From an uncultured Acidobacteriaceae bacterium (GTDB taxonomy: Bacteria; Acidobacteriota; Terriglobia; Terriglobales; Acidobacteriaceae): DNA of 5,490 nt. The position numbers were made by a program, and so were the translations under genes. The stretch lies in the NCBI GenBank assembly GCA_937879855.1, contig CALFMO010000045.1:1-5490 (forward strand), in the 5' to 3' direction. The notes under the pieces were generated by a model, which was not told the DNA's origin, did not search any database, and saw only the letters and a program-made list of their open reading frames with translations. Position 1 is the stretch's first letter; the number at the start of each line of letters is the position of its first letter. Below, piece after piece: positions 1 to 4,813 of the stretch.

Positions 1-33
1 ACGCCCGCGTTGCAAGGACACGGGCGTTTTTTC
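1..33 (+). terminator. Rho-independent terminator at the left edge
   Basis: A perfect 7-bp stem (ACGCCCG at 1-7 with CGGGCGT at 21-27) encloses a 13-nt loop and runs directly into six T residues (27-32). This is a canonical intrinsic terminator for a plus-strand transcript that begins outside the window. The stem may extend to the left of the window edge. Confidence 0.75.
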
Positions 34-76
34 TATGGTTCAACATAGTCCATCCATGTCCGCTAATTTCTAAGTC

Positions 77-92
77 TATGGGGACAACGATG
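77..92 (+). repeat. Direct repeat copy 1 (TATGGGGACAACgATG)
   Basis: This 16-nt segment recurs at 1581-1596 with one mismatch, in the same orientation. The two copies flank the toxin-antitoxin and lipoprotein stretch. A 12-mer match is expected about once by chance in a window of this size. The extra three or four matching bases make the repeat suggestive but not conclusive. Confidence 0.35.
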
Positions 93-126
93 CTAATCCG
101 CGGACCTCATTGCCAGCAGATCATTT

Positions 127-147
127 GTATACGTCATTGACGTATAC
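127..147 (+). promoter_or_regulatory. Perfect palindromic operator upstream of the toxin-antitoxin genes
   Basis: Arms GTATACGTCA (127-136) and TGACGTATAC (138-147) are exact reverse complements around one central T. The site ends 26 bp before the toxin start. Type II toxin-antitoxin operons are normally repressed by the antitoxin alone or in complex with the toxin, and the downstream antitoxin carries a helix-turn-helix. This is therefore the likely autoregulatory operator (inference). The candidate -35 hexamer TTGACG (137-142) lies inside the right arm, so a bound repressor would block RNA polymerase. Confidence 0.75.
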
Positions 148-166
148 GGCATTGCCGTGGTAGGAT
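137..166 (+). promoter_or_regulatory. Candidate sigma70 promoter of the toxin-antitoxin operon
   Basis: TTGACG (137-142) is followed after 18 bp by TAGGAT (161-166). If both are used, transcription would begin near 173, almost exactly at the GTG start, giving a leaderless or nearly leaderless mRNA. The AGGA inside the same TAGGAT is also well placed as a ribosome-binding site for GTG 174. The -10 assignment is therefore ambiguous, and a promoter further upstream is possible. Confidence 0.4.
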
Positions 167-173
167 ATTAGAT

Positions 174-501
174 GTGGACGAGTCCGAGTTTGAGGGCTTT
201 GAGTGGGACGAGGCGAAAAGCACTGCCACCTTCAAAGGTCGCGGAATCGACTTCGAAGCGGCCGCTAGCGTTTTCGACGGCGCCCATGTGGAGCGCGAAG
301 ATCTGAGGACGGATTACGGCGAGCACCGCTACCTGGTGACTGGCGAAGTACAGGGAATAGTCATTACCGTTGTGTGGACTCCACGCGAGAAATCGTCGAA
401 TTATTACTGCGTGGCCAGCGACTGAGAGAGAGGAACGTGAATACCGTGGGTACTGTAAGAAAATCCACCAGCGAAATCCGCCAGAACAAGGGGCGGATTG
501 A
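174..501 (+). pseudogene. brnT: BrnT-family toxin (DUF497), frameshifted near the C-terminus
   Basis: This is a BrnT-like toxin; the family are RelE-fold ribonucleases that stop growth by cutting RNA and are neutralised by the partner antitoxin. GTG 174 has AGGA 8 nt upstream and places the family's FEWDEAK motif at residues 9-15, as expected. RGIDFEAAASVF (23-34) and YGEHRY followed by VTGEVQG (48-61) match the family. The open frame ends at 425 with an atypical tail after WTPRE. The missing C-terminus, RRIITAWPATERE, is intact in the next forward frame from 391 and runs to TGA 499-501. A joined product would be about 108 residues. Skipping one base at 390 restores the frame, but family spacing favours loss of two bases near GAGAAATCG. 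As sequenced, the protein would be an 83-residue truncation lacking the conserved C-terminal RI(I/S)-A-R/W segment. It could be a true inactivating mutation or a sequencing error. Confidence 0.8.
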
Positions 502-808
502 CCGCAAAAAGATTGCGAGTTTGACTGATTCTGATCGCGAACGGTTTAAGCGAGAGGAGTTAGTTAGCGACGAAGATTTTGGACTTCCGCGTATGGTCGC
601 TCCCCACGTCGCAATCCGCAAACTTAGAGAGCATCTCGGACTTTCGCAGGACGAGTTTGCAGATCGTTACCTCCTCCCTAGGCGCACACTGCAAGAGTGG
701 GAGCAACATCGTCGAGAGCCATCGGAGCCTGCTCGAGTTCTGCTCTTTGCGATCTCGCGTGATCCGCGAGGATTGGAGAAAGCGCTACGTCGCTCGAGGA
801 AGCGATGA
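446..808 (+). CDS. Helix-turn-helix (XRE-type) antitoxin paired with BrnT
   Basis: This is a DNA-binding antitoxin of about 120 residues and the likely repressor of its own operon. Residues 57-103 form an XRE-like helix-turn-helix: IRKLREHLGLSQDEFADRY, then LPRRTLQEWEQHRREPSEPA, followed by a closing helix. The basic, polar N-terminus (KSTSEIR..KGRIDRKKIASLTD) resembles the toxin-binding region of antitoxins found beside BrnT/DUF497 toxins. The start is uncertain: GTG 446 lies 11 nt after AGAGGA (429-434), while GTG 437 is only 2 nt from it. Either start overlaps the frame-restored toxin 3' end (501), which is typical of translationally coupled pairs. In contrast to the toxin, this frame is intact. 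The partner is inferred from gene order and the N-terminal resemblance. Confidence 0.8.
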   Translation: MGTVRKSTSEIRQNKGRIDRKKIASLTDSDRERFKREELVSDEDFGLPRMVAPHVAIRKLREHLGLSQDEFADRYLLPRRTLQEWEQHRREPSEPARVLLFAISRDPRGLEKALRRSRKR

Positions 809-857
809 AGTAAAGCCCTAGTCGAAGCCTAGTGCGAATAGCAGAAGAAGTGGATGA

Positions 858-1334
858 ATGCGCATAGTCGCCATCGCAATAATTATCGCCATCAATGCCC
901 TTCTCGCAAGCTGTCAACGCCCGGCTCAACAACCTTCATCAGCATTTAACATACAGTTGCCATCGCCTACGCCAACTGCTCGCTGCTGGATTTATGAAGC
1001 AATTTATCCTGCGACGGATAAGGCCTTAACGCGTGAGCATGCTACAATGGCGGAACTGCGCGAGATTAAGAAGTGGGCCGCGCCTTTGTCGCCCGCGCAG
1101 CTGCATTCAGTACGGATGGCCTCGCCTTGGGCGTCGCCTCCATTACCTTCCGAACTGCACCTAGTTCGCTGGATGCGTGATCCTCATGACAAGTCCGTAT
1201 ATATCTTTGTTGCGCGGCCCATCAATAGACCTCACACGCTGATTGTTGACGGGTACTCTCCGTGGATTGCCCTCAATGCCAACCTCATAATTGACCCAGT
1301 AGAATGCGAACTCCACGCGTATCCGGGAGCCTAA
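858..1334 (+). CDS. Putative small lipoprotein, function unknown
   Basis: The 158-residue protein begins with a short hydrophobic signal (residues 3-17) ending in the lipobox LASC. Cys19 should be acylated and the protein anchored on the outer face of a membrane. A Pro/Thr/Ser-rich linker (20-41) follows, then a folded region with Cys43 and Cys150, which could form a disulfide in the envelope. It contains an alpha-helical stretch (MAELREIKKWAAPLSPAQLHSVR, residues 64-86) and a beta-rich end. I recognise no domain. The start ATG 858 is preceded by a purine-rich GAAGAAGTGGA. It lies 49 nt after the antitoxin stop without a clear terminator, so it may be read through from the toxin-antitoxin promoter. 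The lipoprotein call is fairly firm; the role is unknown. Confidence 0.7.
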   Translation: MRIVAIAIIIAINALLASCQRPAQQPSSAFNIQLPSPTPTARCWIYEAIYPATDKALTREHATMAELREIKKWAAPLSPAQLHSVRMASPWASPPLPSELHLVRWMRDPHDKSVYIFVARPINRPHTLIVDGYSPWIALNANLIIDPVECELHAYPGA

Positions 1335-1407
1335 GACCTCGCGCTGATTCTATGCTCGGGTGATGCAGGCGAAAGATGATGGACCCTAAAACCGTTCCAA
1401 AATTACT

Positions 1408-1442
1408 CGGGCCGTAGCGAAGCCTGGTTATCGCGCCTGTCT
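1408..1442 (+). pseudogene. tRNA-Pro 5'-half relic
   Basis: The 35 nt from CGGGCCGTAGCG to CGCGCCTGTCT match the first 35 nt of the intact tRNA-Pro at 1643-1677 with about four differences. They cover the 5' acceptor strand, D arm and the 5' side of the anticodon arm. After that the sequence diverges: there is no GGG anticodon, no GGCAGG partner strand and no TTCGAAT T-loop. The relic lies about 235 bp upstream of the intact gene in the same orientation and cannot fold as a tRNA. Confidence 0.7.
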
Positions 1443-1580
1443 AGCGGGTCGGCGCAAGATTGCCTTGAAGTCTGAGAGTTCCAAACGCAAATTCTGGTGA
1501 GTCCGCTGCCGTCCGCGATTGTCCGGATGTATTTGGGTGGCCCGAAGAGAATGGCATAGGCTAGGCGTCATCTTGGAACG

Positions 1581-1596
1581 TATGGGGACAACAATG
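1581..1596 (+). repeat. Direct repeat copy 2 (TATGGGGACAACaATG)
   Basis: This is the partner of the 77-92 copy, differing at one base. It lies 47 bp upstream of the intact tRNA-Pro. Together the copies bound about 1.5 kb carrying the toxin-antitoxin pair and lipoprotein. No transposase or recombinase is present between them. Confidence 0.35.
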
Positions 1597-1642
1597 GGTC
1601 AACGCCAAATTAGAAAATGCGGCAAACCCTGCTGAAATAAGG

Positions 1643-1717
1643 CGGGCCGTAGCGTAGCCTGGTCAACGCGCCTGTCTGGGGGGCAGGAGATCGCTGGTTC
1701 GAATCCAGTCGGCCCGA
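1643..1717 (+). tRNA. tRNA-Pro (anticodon GGG)
   Basis: A full cloverleaf can be drawn. The acceptor is CGGGCCG (1643-1649) with CGGCCCG (1710-1716), and the discriminator is A1717. The D arm is GCGT/ACGC (1652-1655, 1666-1669) with a GG in its loop. The anticodon stem CCTGT/GCAGG (1671-1675, 1683-1687) encloses CTGGGGG, with anticodon GGG at 1678-1680. The variable loop is AGATC. The T arm is GCTGG-TTCGAAT-CCAGT (1693-1709), with G-U pairs at its outer end and at the bottom of the anticodon stem. C1:G72 and A73 are bacterial tRNA-Pro identity elements. CCA is not encoded. It decodes CCC and CCU. Confidence 0.93.
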
Positions 1718-1776
1718 TAGATTCCACAAAGGTCAAATTCTCTCCACAAGAGCTGCACTCAATCCAAGAAGGTCGC

Positions 1777-2289
1777 ATGAATAGACCAACTCGTAACTGG
1801 TTCTTGGTATTCGTTATCTTGACCGTTGGAGTTGCCCCTGCGCTGGCGGACAAGCAGTATAAATGTGCAGTTATATCTGGTAGTGGCTTCCCAGTCAAAT
1901 TGACTTCGTGCGAAGCGTGGGCCCGTGACTGGAACAAGACAATCCTGACCGCCCACGCTGCCATTTCTAATAAGTTGTTCGACCTTGGGGTGTCGCTGTT
2001 AAATACATCGAACAAGACAGTAACTAAGGTCAGCGTTAAGATAACTTCCTACGACTCGTTGAACGGGGTACTTGGCACCGCAAACTTGGACACAGCATCA
2101 AACGCTGCAGCTGACGGCATGAGCATTGCACCGGGGTCATCGTTTGATTTACTTGGCCCTAAAAGCTGGCACGGTCGCAACGACCCGGATCGTGATCACG
2201 TAACCTGTGAGGTTACAGCCGTCAAATTTTCTGACGGATCAATTTGGACATCACCAACACCAGCCCCGATACCAAGTGGTTCACCGTAG
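1777..2289 (+). CDS. Secreted protein of unknown function
   Basis: The 170-residue protein has a clear Sec signal peptide: basic MNRPTRN, a hydrophobic core at 8-20, and cleavage expected after PALA (24/25). The mature part has three cysteines (30, 45, 144) and a beta-rich sequence resembling an immunoglobulin-like or FxxDL-type surface domain, with repeated short strands such as FDLGVSLLNTSNKTVTKVSVKITSYD. It ends in CEVTAVKFSDGSIW and a Pro/Ser-rich tail (160-170). I do not recognise a named family. ATG 1777 follows AAGAAGGT (1766-1773). The gene sits 59 bp after tRNA-Pro and may be co-transcribed with it or have its own promoter. The stop codon lies inside the loop side of a 10-bp inverted repeat. 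Export is well supported; any role (surface binding, adhesion) would be speculation. Confidence 0.75.
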   Translation: MNRPTRNWFLVFVILTVGVAPALADKQYKCAVISGSGFPVKLTSCEAWARDWNKTILTAHAAISNKLFDLGVSLLNTSNKTVTKVSVKITSYDSLNGVLGTANLDTASNAAADGMSIAPGSSFDLLGPKSWHGRNDPDRDHVTCEVTAVKFSDGSIWTSPTPAPIPSGSP

Positions 2290-2315
2290 CCAACAACGTC
2301 GGACGGGTGAACCAC
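2276..2315 (+). repeat. 10-bp perfect inverted repeat around the stop codon
   Basis: GTGGTTCACC (2276-2285) and GGTGAACCAC (2306-2315) are exact reverse complements separated by 20 nt, and the TAG stop (2287-2289) lies in the loop. No T-run follows, so it is not a standard intrinsic terminator. It could stabilise the mRNA 3' end, assist Rho-dependent termination or be a protein-binding site. Confidence 0.5.
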
Positions 2316-2382
2316 CAGAACTGGAATTGATTCACGCACCCCTCTCGATCCAAGTCAAAGAGTCGTCTTGGCCGGAAGCCGG

Positions 2383-2736
2383 TTATAGAGGAGCGCCGCC
2401 GAACCCGATCTCGTTTCCATCGGTATCACGGTACGTGGTCTTGCGCACGCCGTTCGAGTAAGTTTCCCGCTTCACGGGGTTGAGCCCCAGATCGGCTATC
2501 TGCGCGACGAGCGCATCAAGATCGTCGACGAAGAGCGTGTGCATGGCGTGGCCAGCGTGTTCCGGCCGCTCCACAATGTACGTGTACCGATGTTCCGCAA
2601 GCTCCCACAGGGCCTCTGTGTCGCGTGGAAAGAAAGTGGTCGGGGAGCCCAGTAGCCGTTCGTACCGTTTCAGCGCCGCCGCGTAGTCAGCGACCGGGAT
2701 TCCTGCGAAAAGGTCGAGCTTCGTGGTATGAAGCAT
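2383..2736 (-). CDS. VOC-family protein (glyoxalase/bleomycin-resistance fold)
   Basis: This 117-residue cytoplasmic protein has one vicinal-oxygen-chelate domain with two beta-alpha-beta-beta-beta units. The first, LDLFAGIPVADYAAALKRYERLLG (residues 7-30), has the typical F-x-x-IPV-D opening followed by the first helix. The second begins HTLFVDDLDALVAQIADLGL (66-85) and ends in the signature YRDTDGNEIGF (102-112). Glu109 of DGNEIGF is the usual last metal ligand, and His66 is a candidate second ligand. The first-strand ligand is not an obvious His or Glu, so metal-dependent catalysis is uncertain. Substrate cannot be predicted; members include lyases, dioxygenases and thiol-transferase resistance proteins. 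ATG 2736 has GAGGAG (2744-2749 on the plus strand) as ribosome-binding site. It is divergent from the YCII gene. Confidence 0.85.
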   Translation of the reverse strand: MLHTTKLDLFAGIPVADYAAALKRYERLLGSPTTFFPRDTEALWELAEHRYTYIVERPEHAGHAMHTLFVDDLDALVAQIADLGLNPVKRETYSNGVRKTTYRDTDGNEIGFGGAPL

Positions 2737-2758
2737 CCTTACGCTCCTCTGTCTCAGT

Positions 2759-2794
2759 TTGACAATTGCACAACAAACCTGCCAAAGGGGCAGG
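2759..2794 (+). promoter_or_regulatory. Divergent VOC/YCII intergenic region: TTGACA and a small hairpin
   Basis: The region between the divergent genes holds a perfect -35 hexamer TTGACA (2759-2764), but no good -10 at 16-18 bp spacing. It also holds a 6-bp hairpin CCTGCC/GGCAGG (2778-2783, 2789-2794) in the likely leader of the plus-strand gene. It must contain the start signals for both genes unless they are read through, but I cannot place them precisely. Confidence 0.3.
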
Positions 2795-2823
2795 GGTTAC
2801 AACTCCGACCATTGGAGGACGCT

Positions 2824-3162
2824 TTGCAACCGACGATCACCGATGACTTGATGCGACACATGCTGGACAAAAGTAAGCCGTATTGCGTGATGGTGCTACG
2901 TTTGGGTCCTGTCAAGGATCATCCCGATTTTCGAAACATCGTTTGGGAACATGGTCGCCGAAACTTCCAGCTGCGTGCCGAAGGCAAGCTTTGCATTGTG
3001 TGCCCCGTACGAGATGATACGGACGTTGCAGGCTTCGGGATCTTTGCGACGGATCCGGAAGAAACGAAGCGAATCATGGACGACGATCCGGGCGTGCGCG
3101 CGGGGATCTTTACCTATGACGTACATTCCTGCGTCAGCTTCCCGGGAGACGCCTTAGCCTGA
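2824..3162 (+). CDS. YCII-family protein (YciI-like)
   Basis: This is a small cytoplasmic ferredoxin-like-fold protein of the YCII family, about 112 residues from TTG 2824. The family resembles muconolactone isomerase and uses a conserved His and Asp. Visible features are KPYCVMVLRLGP (18-29) as the first strand, EHGRRNFQLRAEGKLCIVCPV (42-62) with candidate His43, GFGIFATDPEETKRIM (70-85), and DDDPGVRAGIFTYDV (86-100) with the typical late Asp-Pro pair. Starting at TTG puts GGAGGA (2814-2819) 4 nt upstream and leaves a domain-sized protein. ATG 2728 would add 32 residues with no family resemblance and would overlap the VOC start; ATG 2851 or 2860 has no ribosome-binding site. The biochemical role is unknown. 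It is divergent from the VOC gene, so the two may share control, and converges on DUF1036 with a 6-bp gap. Confidence 0.75.
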   Translation: MQPTITDDLMRHMLDKSKPYCVMVLRLGPVKDHPDFRNIVWEHGRRNFQLRAEGKLCIVCPVRDDTDVAGFGIFATDPEETKRIMDDDPGVRAGIFTYDVHSCVSFPGDALA

Positions 3163-3168
3163 ATTCAC

Positions 3169-3630
3169 TCAATCGCCGAACGTGTAAGTGAAGTCGCCAT
3201 CCGAGTCGGCTGTGCCAGCGAGCCGAAACATCCGCGATCCGCTGGGTGCACTACAAGGCGCGATTGCATCGTCACCTCTGTAAGTGAACGCGTTGCCCGC
3301 GCCTTCTATGCAGAATTGCTTTGCGCCAGACTCGTGCCCGGAACCATTAGCTCCCGACCACATCTTAGTTTTGTCTGCGGCGACCCAGGCAAAGACATAA
3401 ACCTTCTCATCGCCGGTAAGAGACATGGTGTTGCGACATTGACCTTGAGGAATGTTCCAGTAACCTTCACTACGCGAGTATGAGTCGTTATCGGAGGTGT
3501 AGTGGTAGGCAACTGCGACGTCAATTTGGCCTTGGCTTGTGCTGTTGCACACGGTGAGGTCCGCCTTGGCGGGATGCGCGCAAACCGCAACTGCTATGAT
3601 CAAAATCGCAAGGATGAGTGCATGTTTCAT
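3169..3630 (-). CDS. Secreted DUF1036-family protein
   Basis: The 153-residue protein has a Sec signal peptide: MKH, hydrophobic 4-18, and cleavage expected at AKA/D (23/24). The mature protein opens with LTVCNSTS (25-32), the typical first strand of DUF1036, and continues with AVAYHY and then SEGYWNIPQGQC (54-65), the family's GWW-x-IxPG-C type motif. The four mature cysteines (28, 65, 107, 126) probably make two disulfides. RMFRLAGTADSDGDFTYTFGD at the C-terminus (133-153) also resembles the family. The function of DUF1036 proteins is not established, so only export and fold are supported. ATG 3630 has GGAG 8 nt upstream. The gene ends 6 bp from the convergent YCII stop with no hairpin terminator between, so the transcripts may overlap. 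Confidence 0.82.
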   Translation of the reverse strand: MKHALILAILIIAVAVCAHPAKADLTVCNSTSQGQIDVAVAYHYTSDNDSYSRSEGYWNIPQGQCRNTMSLTGDEKVYVFAWVAADKTKMWSGANGSGHESGAKQFCIEGAGNAFTYRGDDAIAPCSAPSGSRMFRLAGTADSDGDFTYTFGD

Positions 3631-3738
3631 TGTGCTATCTCCAATGGGTATAGCGGATGGAATTCACCGAGGAACGGTTTAGCCATCGGTGCGTCAAATT
3701 CTCTAGTAGCTATCCTTCGAACCTTTCAGCTAGATAGG

Positions 3739-3748
3739 TGTGCGCACA
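3739..3748. promoter_or_regulatory. 10-bp palindrome upstream of the DUF1036 gene
   Basis: TGTGCGCACA is a perfect palindrome, about 110 bp upstream of the DUF1036 start and 25 bp beyond the stop of the gene fragment upstream. It may be a regulator site, but a 10-bp palindrome alone is weak evidence. The rest of 3631-3772 shows no gene and no convincing promoter. Confidence 0.2.
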
Positions 3749-3772
3749 GCTACATGTGGCCCGTGGAATCGG

Positions 3773-4078
3773 CTACAGGAAGTTCTCGGGATCGACCTCA
3801 CGCGCTAGCGTCGCTGACCCGGTGAAGTCGCCGTCGACCACCCATACAGTGATGGGCATGGTCTTCCCGAGCATCCCGGCGATGCACATGCGGTTCTCCA
3901 ATTCGGCGCCGCTGAGCCAGCCCGGGATCGGCTGTGTTCCGTTCCCTTTGATCGTCGATACGAGTTCCAGACAGAAGCCCGTCACGGCTCCGTAAGCGAT
4001 AACAGCAGTGATGTGCTTTTTCACGTAGGGGTCTGTCAACGTGGAAGTTGTCGCGTACGTGTAGTGCGCCGTTACGAT
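3773..4078 (-). pseudogene. Downstream half of a frameshifted exported-protein gene
   Basis: This open stretch of 101 codons has no ATG near its start and no ribosome-binding site before its first usable codon (TTG 4039). It begins one frame away from the end of the upstream secreted-protein ORF, immediately at its stop. Its sequence looks like real protein: YTYATTSTLTDPYVKKHITAV, GFCLELVSTIKGNGTQPIPGW and MPITVWVVDGDF, with two cysteines. The simplest reading is that it is the C-terminal half of the gene starting at 4374, separated by a one-base loss or two-base gain near 4078-4083. The alternative, an independent gene starting at TTG 4039, is less likely. The two halves joined would give about 200 residues. 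No family is recognised. Confidence 0.5.
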
Positions 4079-4374
4079 TCAATTGAGCTGCCATCCGCAA
4101 GTTCCAGAACCTCATCTTTTAAGAGTGAATCAACCGGCGCGATTTCCTGACGCGTGCCGTTGCGCCACGATTCAGTCACTTGCCAGCCGACCTGCTGGCT
4201 CCCATCCATGAACGGCTCGACCTTGGTCACCTGAACTCGCCACACCCCGTTGAACATCCATTGCTTCATGCACCCTTCAGTCATCATGCCCGCGGCGGTC
4301 GAATGGAGCGTGCCGGTCGTTGAAAAGAGAGCTATCAGAATAAGTAATATCGCTGGTTTGGGCAAATAACGCAT
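4072..4374 (-). CDS. Secreted protein of unknown function (probably truncated)
   Basis: The 100-residue product starts at ATG 4374, with a strong ribosome-binding site GGAGGT (plus-strand 4381-4386) 6 nt away. A signal peptide is clear (MRYLPKP, hydrophobic 8-18, cleavage near 27-29). The mature part contains EGCMKQWMFNGVWRVQVTKVEP (33-54) and QVGWQVTESWRNGTRQEIAPVDSLLKDEVLELADGS (61-96). This looks like the start of a beta-sandwich domain in which WRVxVT and GWxVTExWRNGT form strands. It stops abruptly after GSSIES with TAA at 4072-4074, while a coding-quality frame continues directly in another phase, so the full gene probably ran to 3773. The conserved-looking Cys35 would be unpaired in the truncated product. 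Function unknown. Confidence 0.7.
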   Translation of the reverse strand: MRYLPKPAILLILIALFSTTGTLHSTAAGMMTEGCMKQWMFNGVWRVQVTKVEPFMDGSQQVGWQVTESWRNGTRQEIAPVDSLLKDEVLELADGSSIES

Positions 4375-4584
4375 GCCAAAACCTCCGCTGAAAGCAAGGA
4401 TGCCTCAGCTCGCGGAGCCGATCGTGATGCGACGGGGCCTTACACGAATTTCAGAAATCACCTCTCCCACTGGAAATCGACTCGACGCGAGGAGAAGAAG
4501 CGTCGAAACTGCCCCCGAATGAGGGGAAGAAAAAAAGTGAGGCAAGGTTGCGCCTGACCATGGGGCAACTAGACCGATAGAGAA
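4375..4584 (-). other. Structured leader of the secreted-protein gene
   Basis: About 210 nt of non-coding sequence precede ATG 4374. On the minus strand they hold several stems: GTTGC/GCAAC (4547-4569), CCCC/GGGG (about 4512-4526), TCGACGC/GCGTCGA (7 bp, 4482-4488 with 4500-4506), and GCTC/GAGC near 4408-4420. A run of seven T on the minus strand lies at about 4531-4537. I could not match the layout to a known riboswitch class. The length and stem density allow a regulatory leader, but a chance arrangement is possible. A 62-codon minus-strand frame here runs into the upstream terminator and is not credible. Confidence 0.3.
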
Positions 4585-4613
4585 AGCCCGCATCCGGCAA
4601 AGGGACGCGGGCT
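4578..4613 (-). terminator. Rho-independent terminator of the two small membrane-protein genes
   Basis: A perfect 7-bp GC-rich stem (AGCCCGC on the minus strand from 4613, GCGGGCT ending at 4585) has a 15-nt loop and is followed on the minus strand by TTCTCT. The pyrimidine tract is imperfect but correctly placed. It lies 30 bp beyond the lmo0937-type stop codon, so it would end that operon. On the plus strand an AATTATTTTG also follows the stem, so weak bidirectional use is possible. Confidence 0.6.
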
Positions 4614-4642
4614 AATTATTTTGCCTGGGAGCCTCCAGTAAT

Positions 4643-4798
4643 TTAGACAGTCCTTCGGCCCGCTATCAGGTTAAAGATAAAAACCACTACAGCAATTACC
4701 AGCAATATGTGAATCAGTCCGCCACCGATATGGGTAAGGAGTCCAATTAACCACAATACGAACAGAATAACTATAATCGTCCACAATAGACCGCCCAT
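4643..4798 (-). CDS. lmo0937-family mini membrane protein (DUF5670-like)
   Basis: This 51-residue, very hydrophobic protein has two predicted membrane helices: LLWTIIVILFVLWLIGLLTH (4-23) and IHILLVIAVVVFIFNLIAG (29-47). They are joined by a GGG turn, with a basic RRTV end. The L-W-x-I-IV-IL-F-VLWLIG, then IHILLVIAVVV, then GRR pattern is characteristic of the lmo0937 family, which occurs widely in bacteria, often as stress-associated orphans of unknown role. ATG 4798 has GAAGGGA about 8 nt upstream. The gene starts 15 bp after the stop of the Thr-rich membrane protein on the same strand, which indicates an operon, and ends shortly before a terminator. Both termini are probably on the same membrane face, with the basic C-terminus in the cytoplasm. 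Confidence 0.88.
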   Translation of the reverse strand: MGGLLWTIIVILFVLWLIGLLTHIGGGLIHILLVIAVVVFIFNLIAGRRTV

Positions 4799-4813
4799 TT
4801 TGCCATTCCCTTC

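Larger units (their letters stand above)
1335..1642. other. Non-coding stretch before tRNA-Pro
   Basis: No credible reading frame is present on either strand. The stretch contains the tRNA-Pro 5'-half relic (1408-1442), three GTCCG pentamers spaced exactly 10 bp apart (1501, 1511, 1521) and the second copy of the TATGGGGACAAC repeat (1581-1596). A GGCCCGA near 1540 resembles a tRNA-Pro 3' acceptor end, so the relic may be a full tRNA copy broken up by insertions. Confidence 0.6.

Noticed and set aside
258..269. Adjacent NotI and NheI recognition sequences, as in a cloning linker
   Set aside because: They fall in frame inside a conserved BrnT segment (FEAAASVF), so natural coding explains them.
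364..621. 85-codon minus-strand frame opposite the toxin-antitoxin genes
   Set aside because: Shadow of the antitoxin gene; no ribosome-binding site and a Ser/Arg-rich composition typical of antisense reading.
1599..2015. 138-codon minus-strand frame containing GPTGFEPAISC
   Set aside because: The PTGFEPA-type motif is the well-known false translation of the antisense strand of a tRNA T arm, here tRNA-Pro. The frame also runs through the signal peptide region of the real plus-strand gene.
3798..4115. 105-codon minus-strand frame rich in Arg and His
   Set aside because: It overlaps the better coding frame 3773-4078, has an abnormal His/Arg/Cys composition and no ribosome-binding site.
4405..4593. 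62-codon minus-strand frame
   Set aside because: It starts inside the terminator stem, has no ribosome-binding site and shows no domain or coherent composition.
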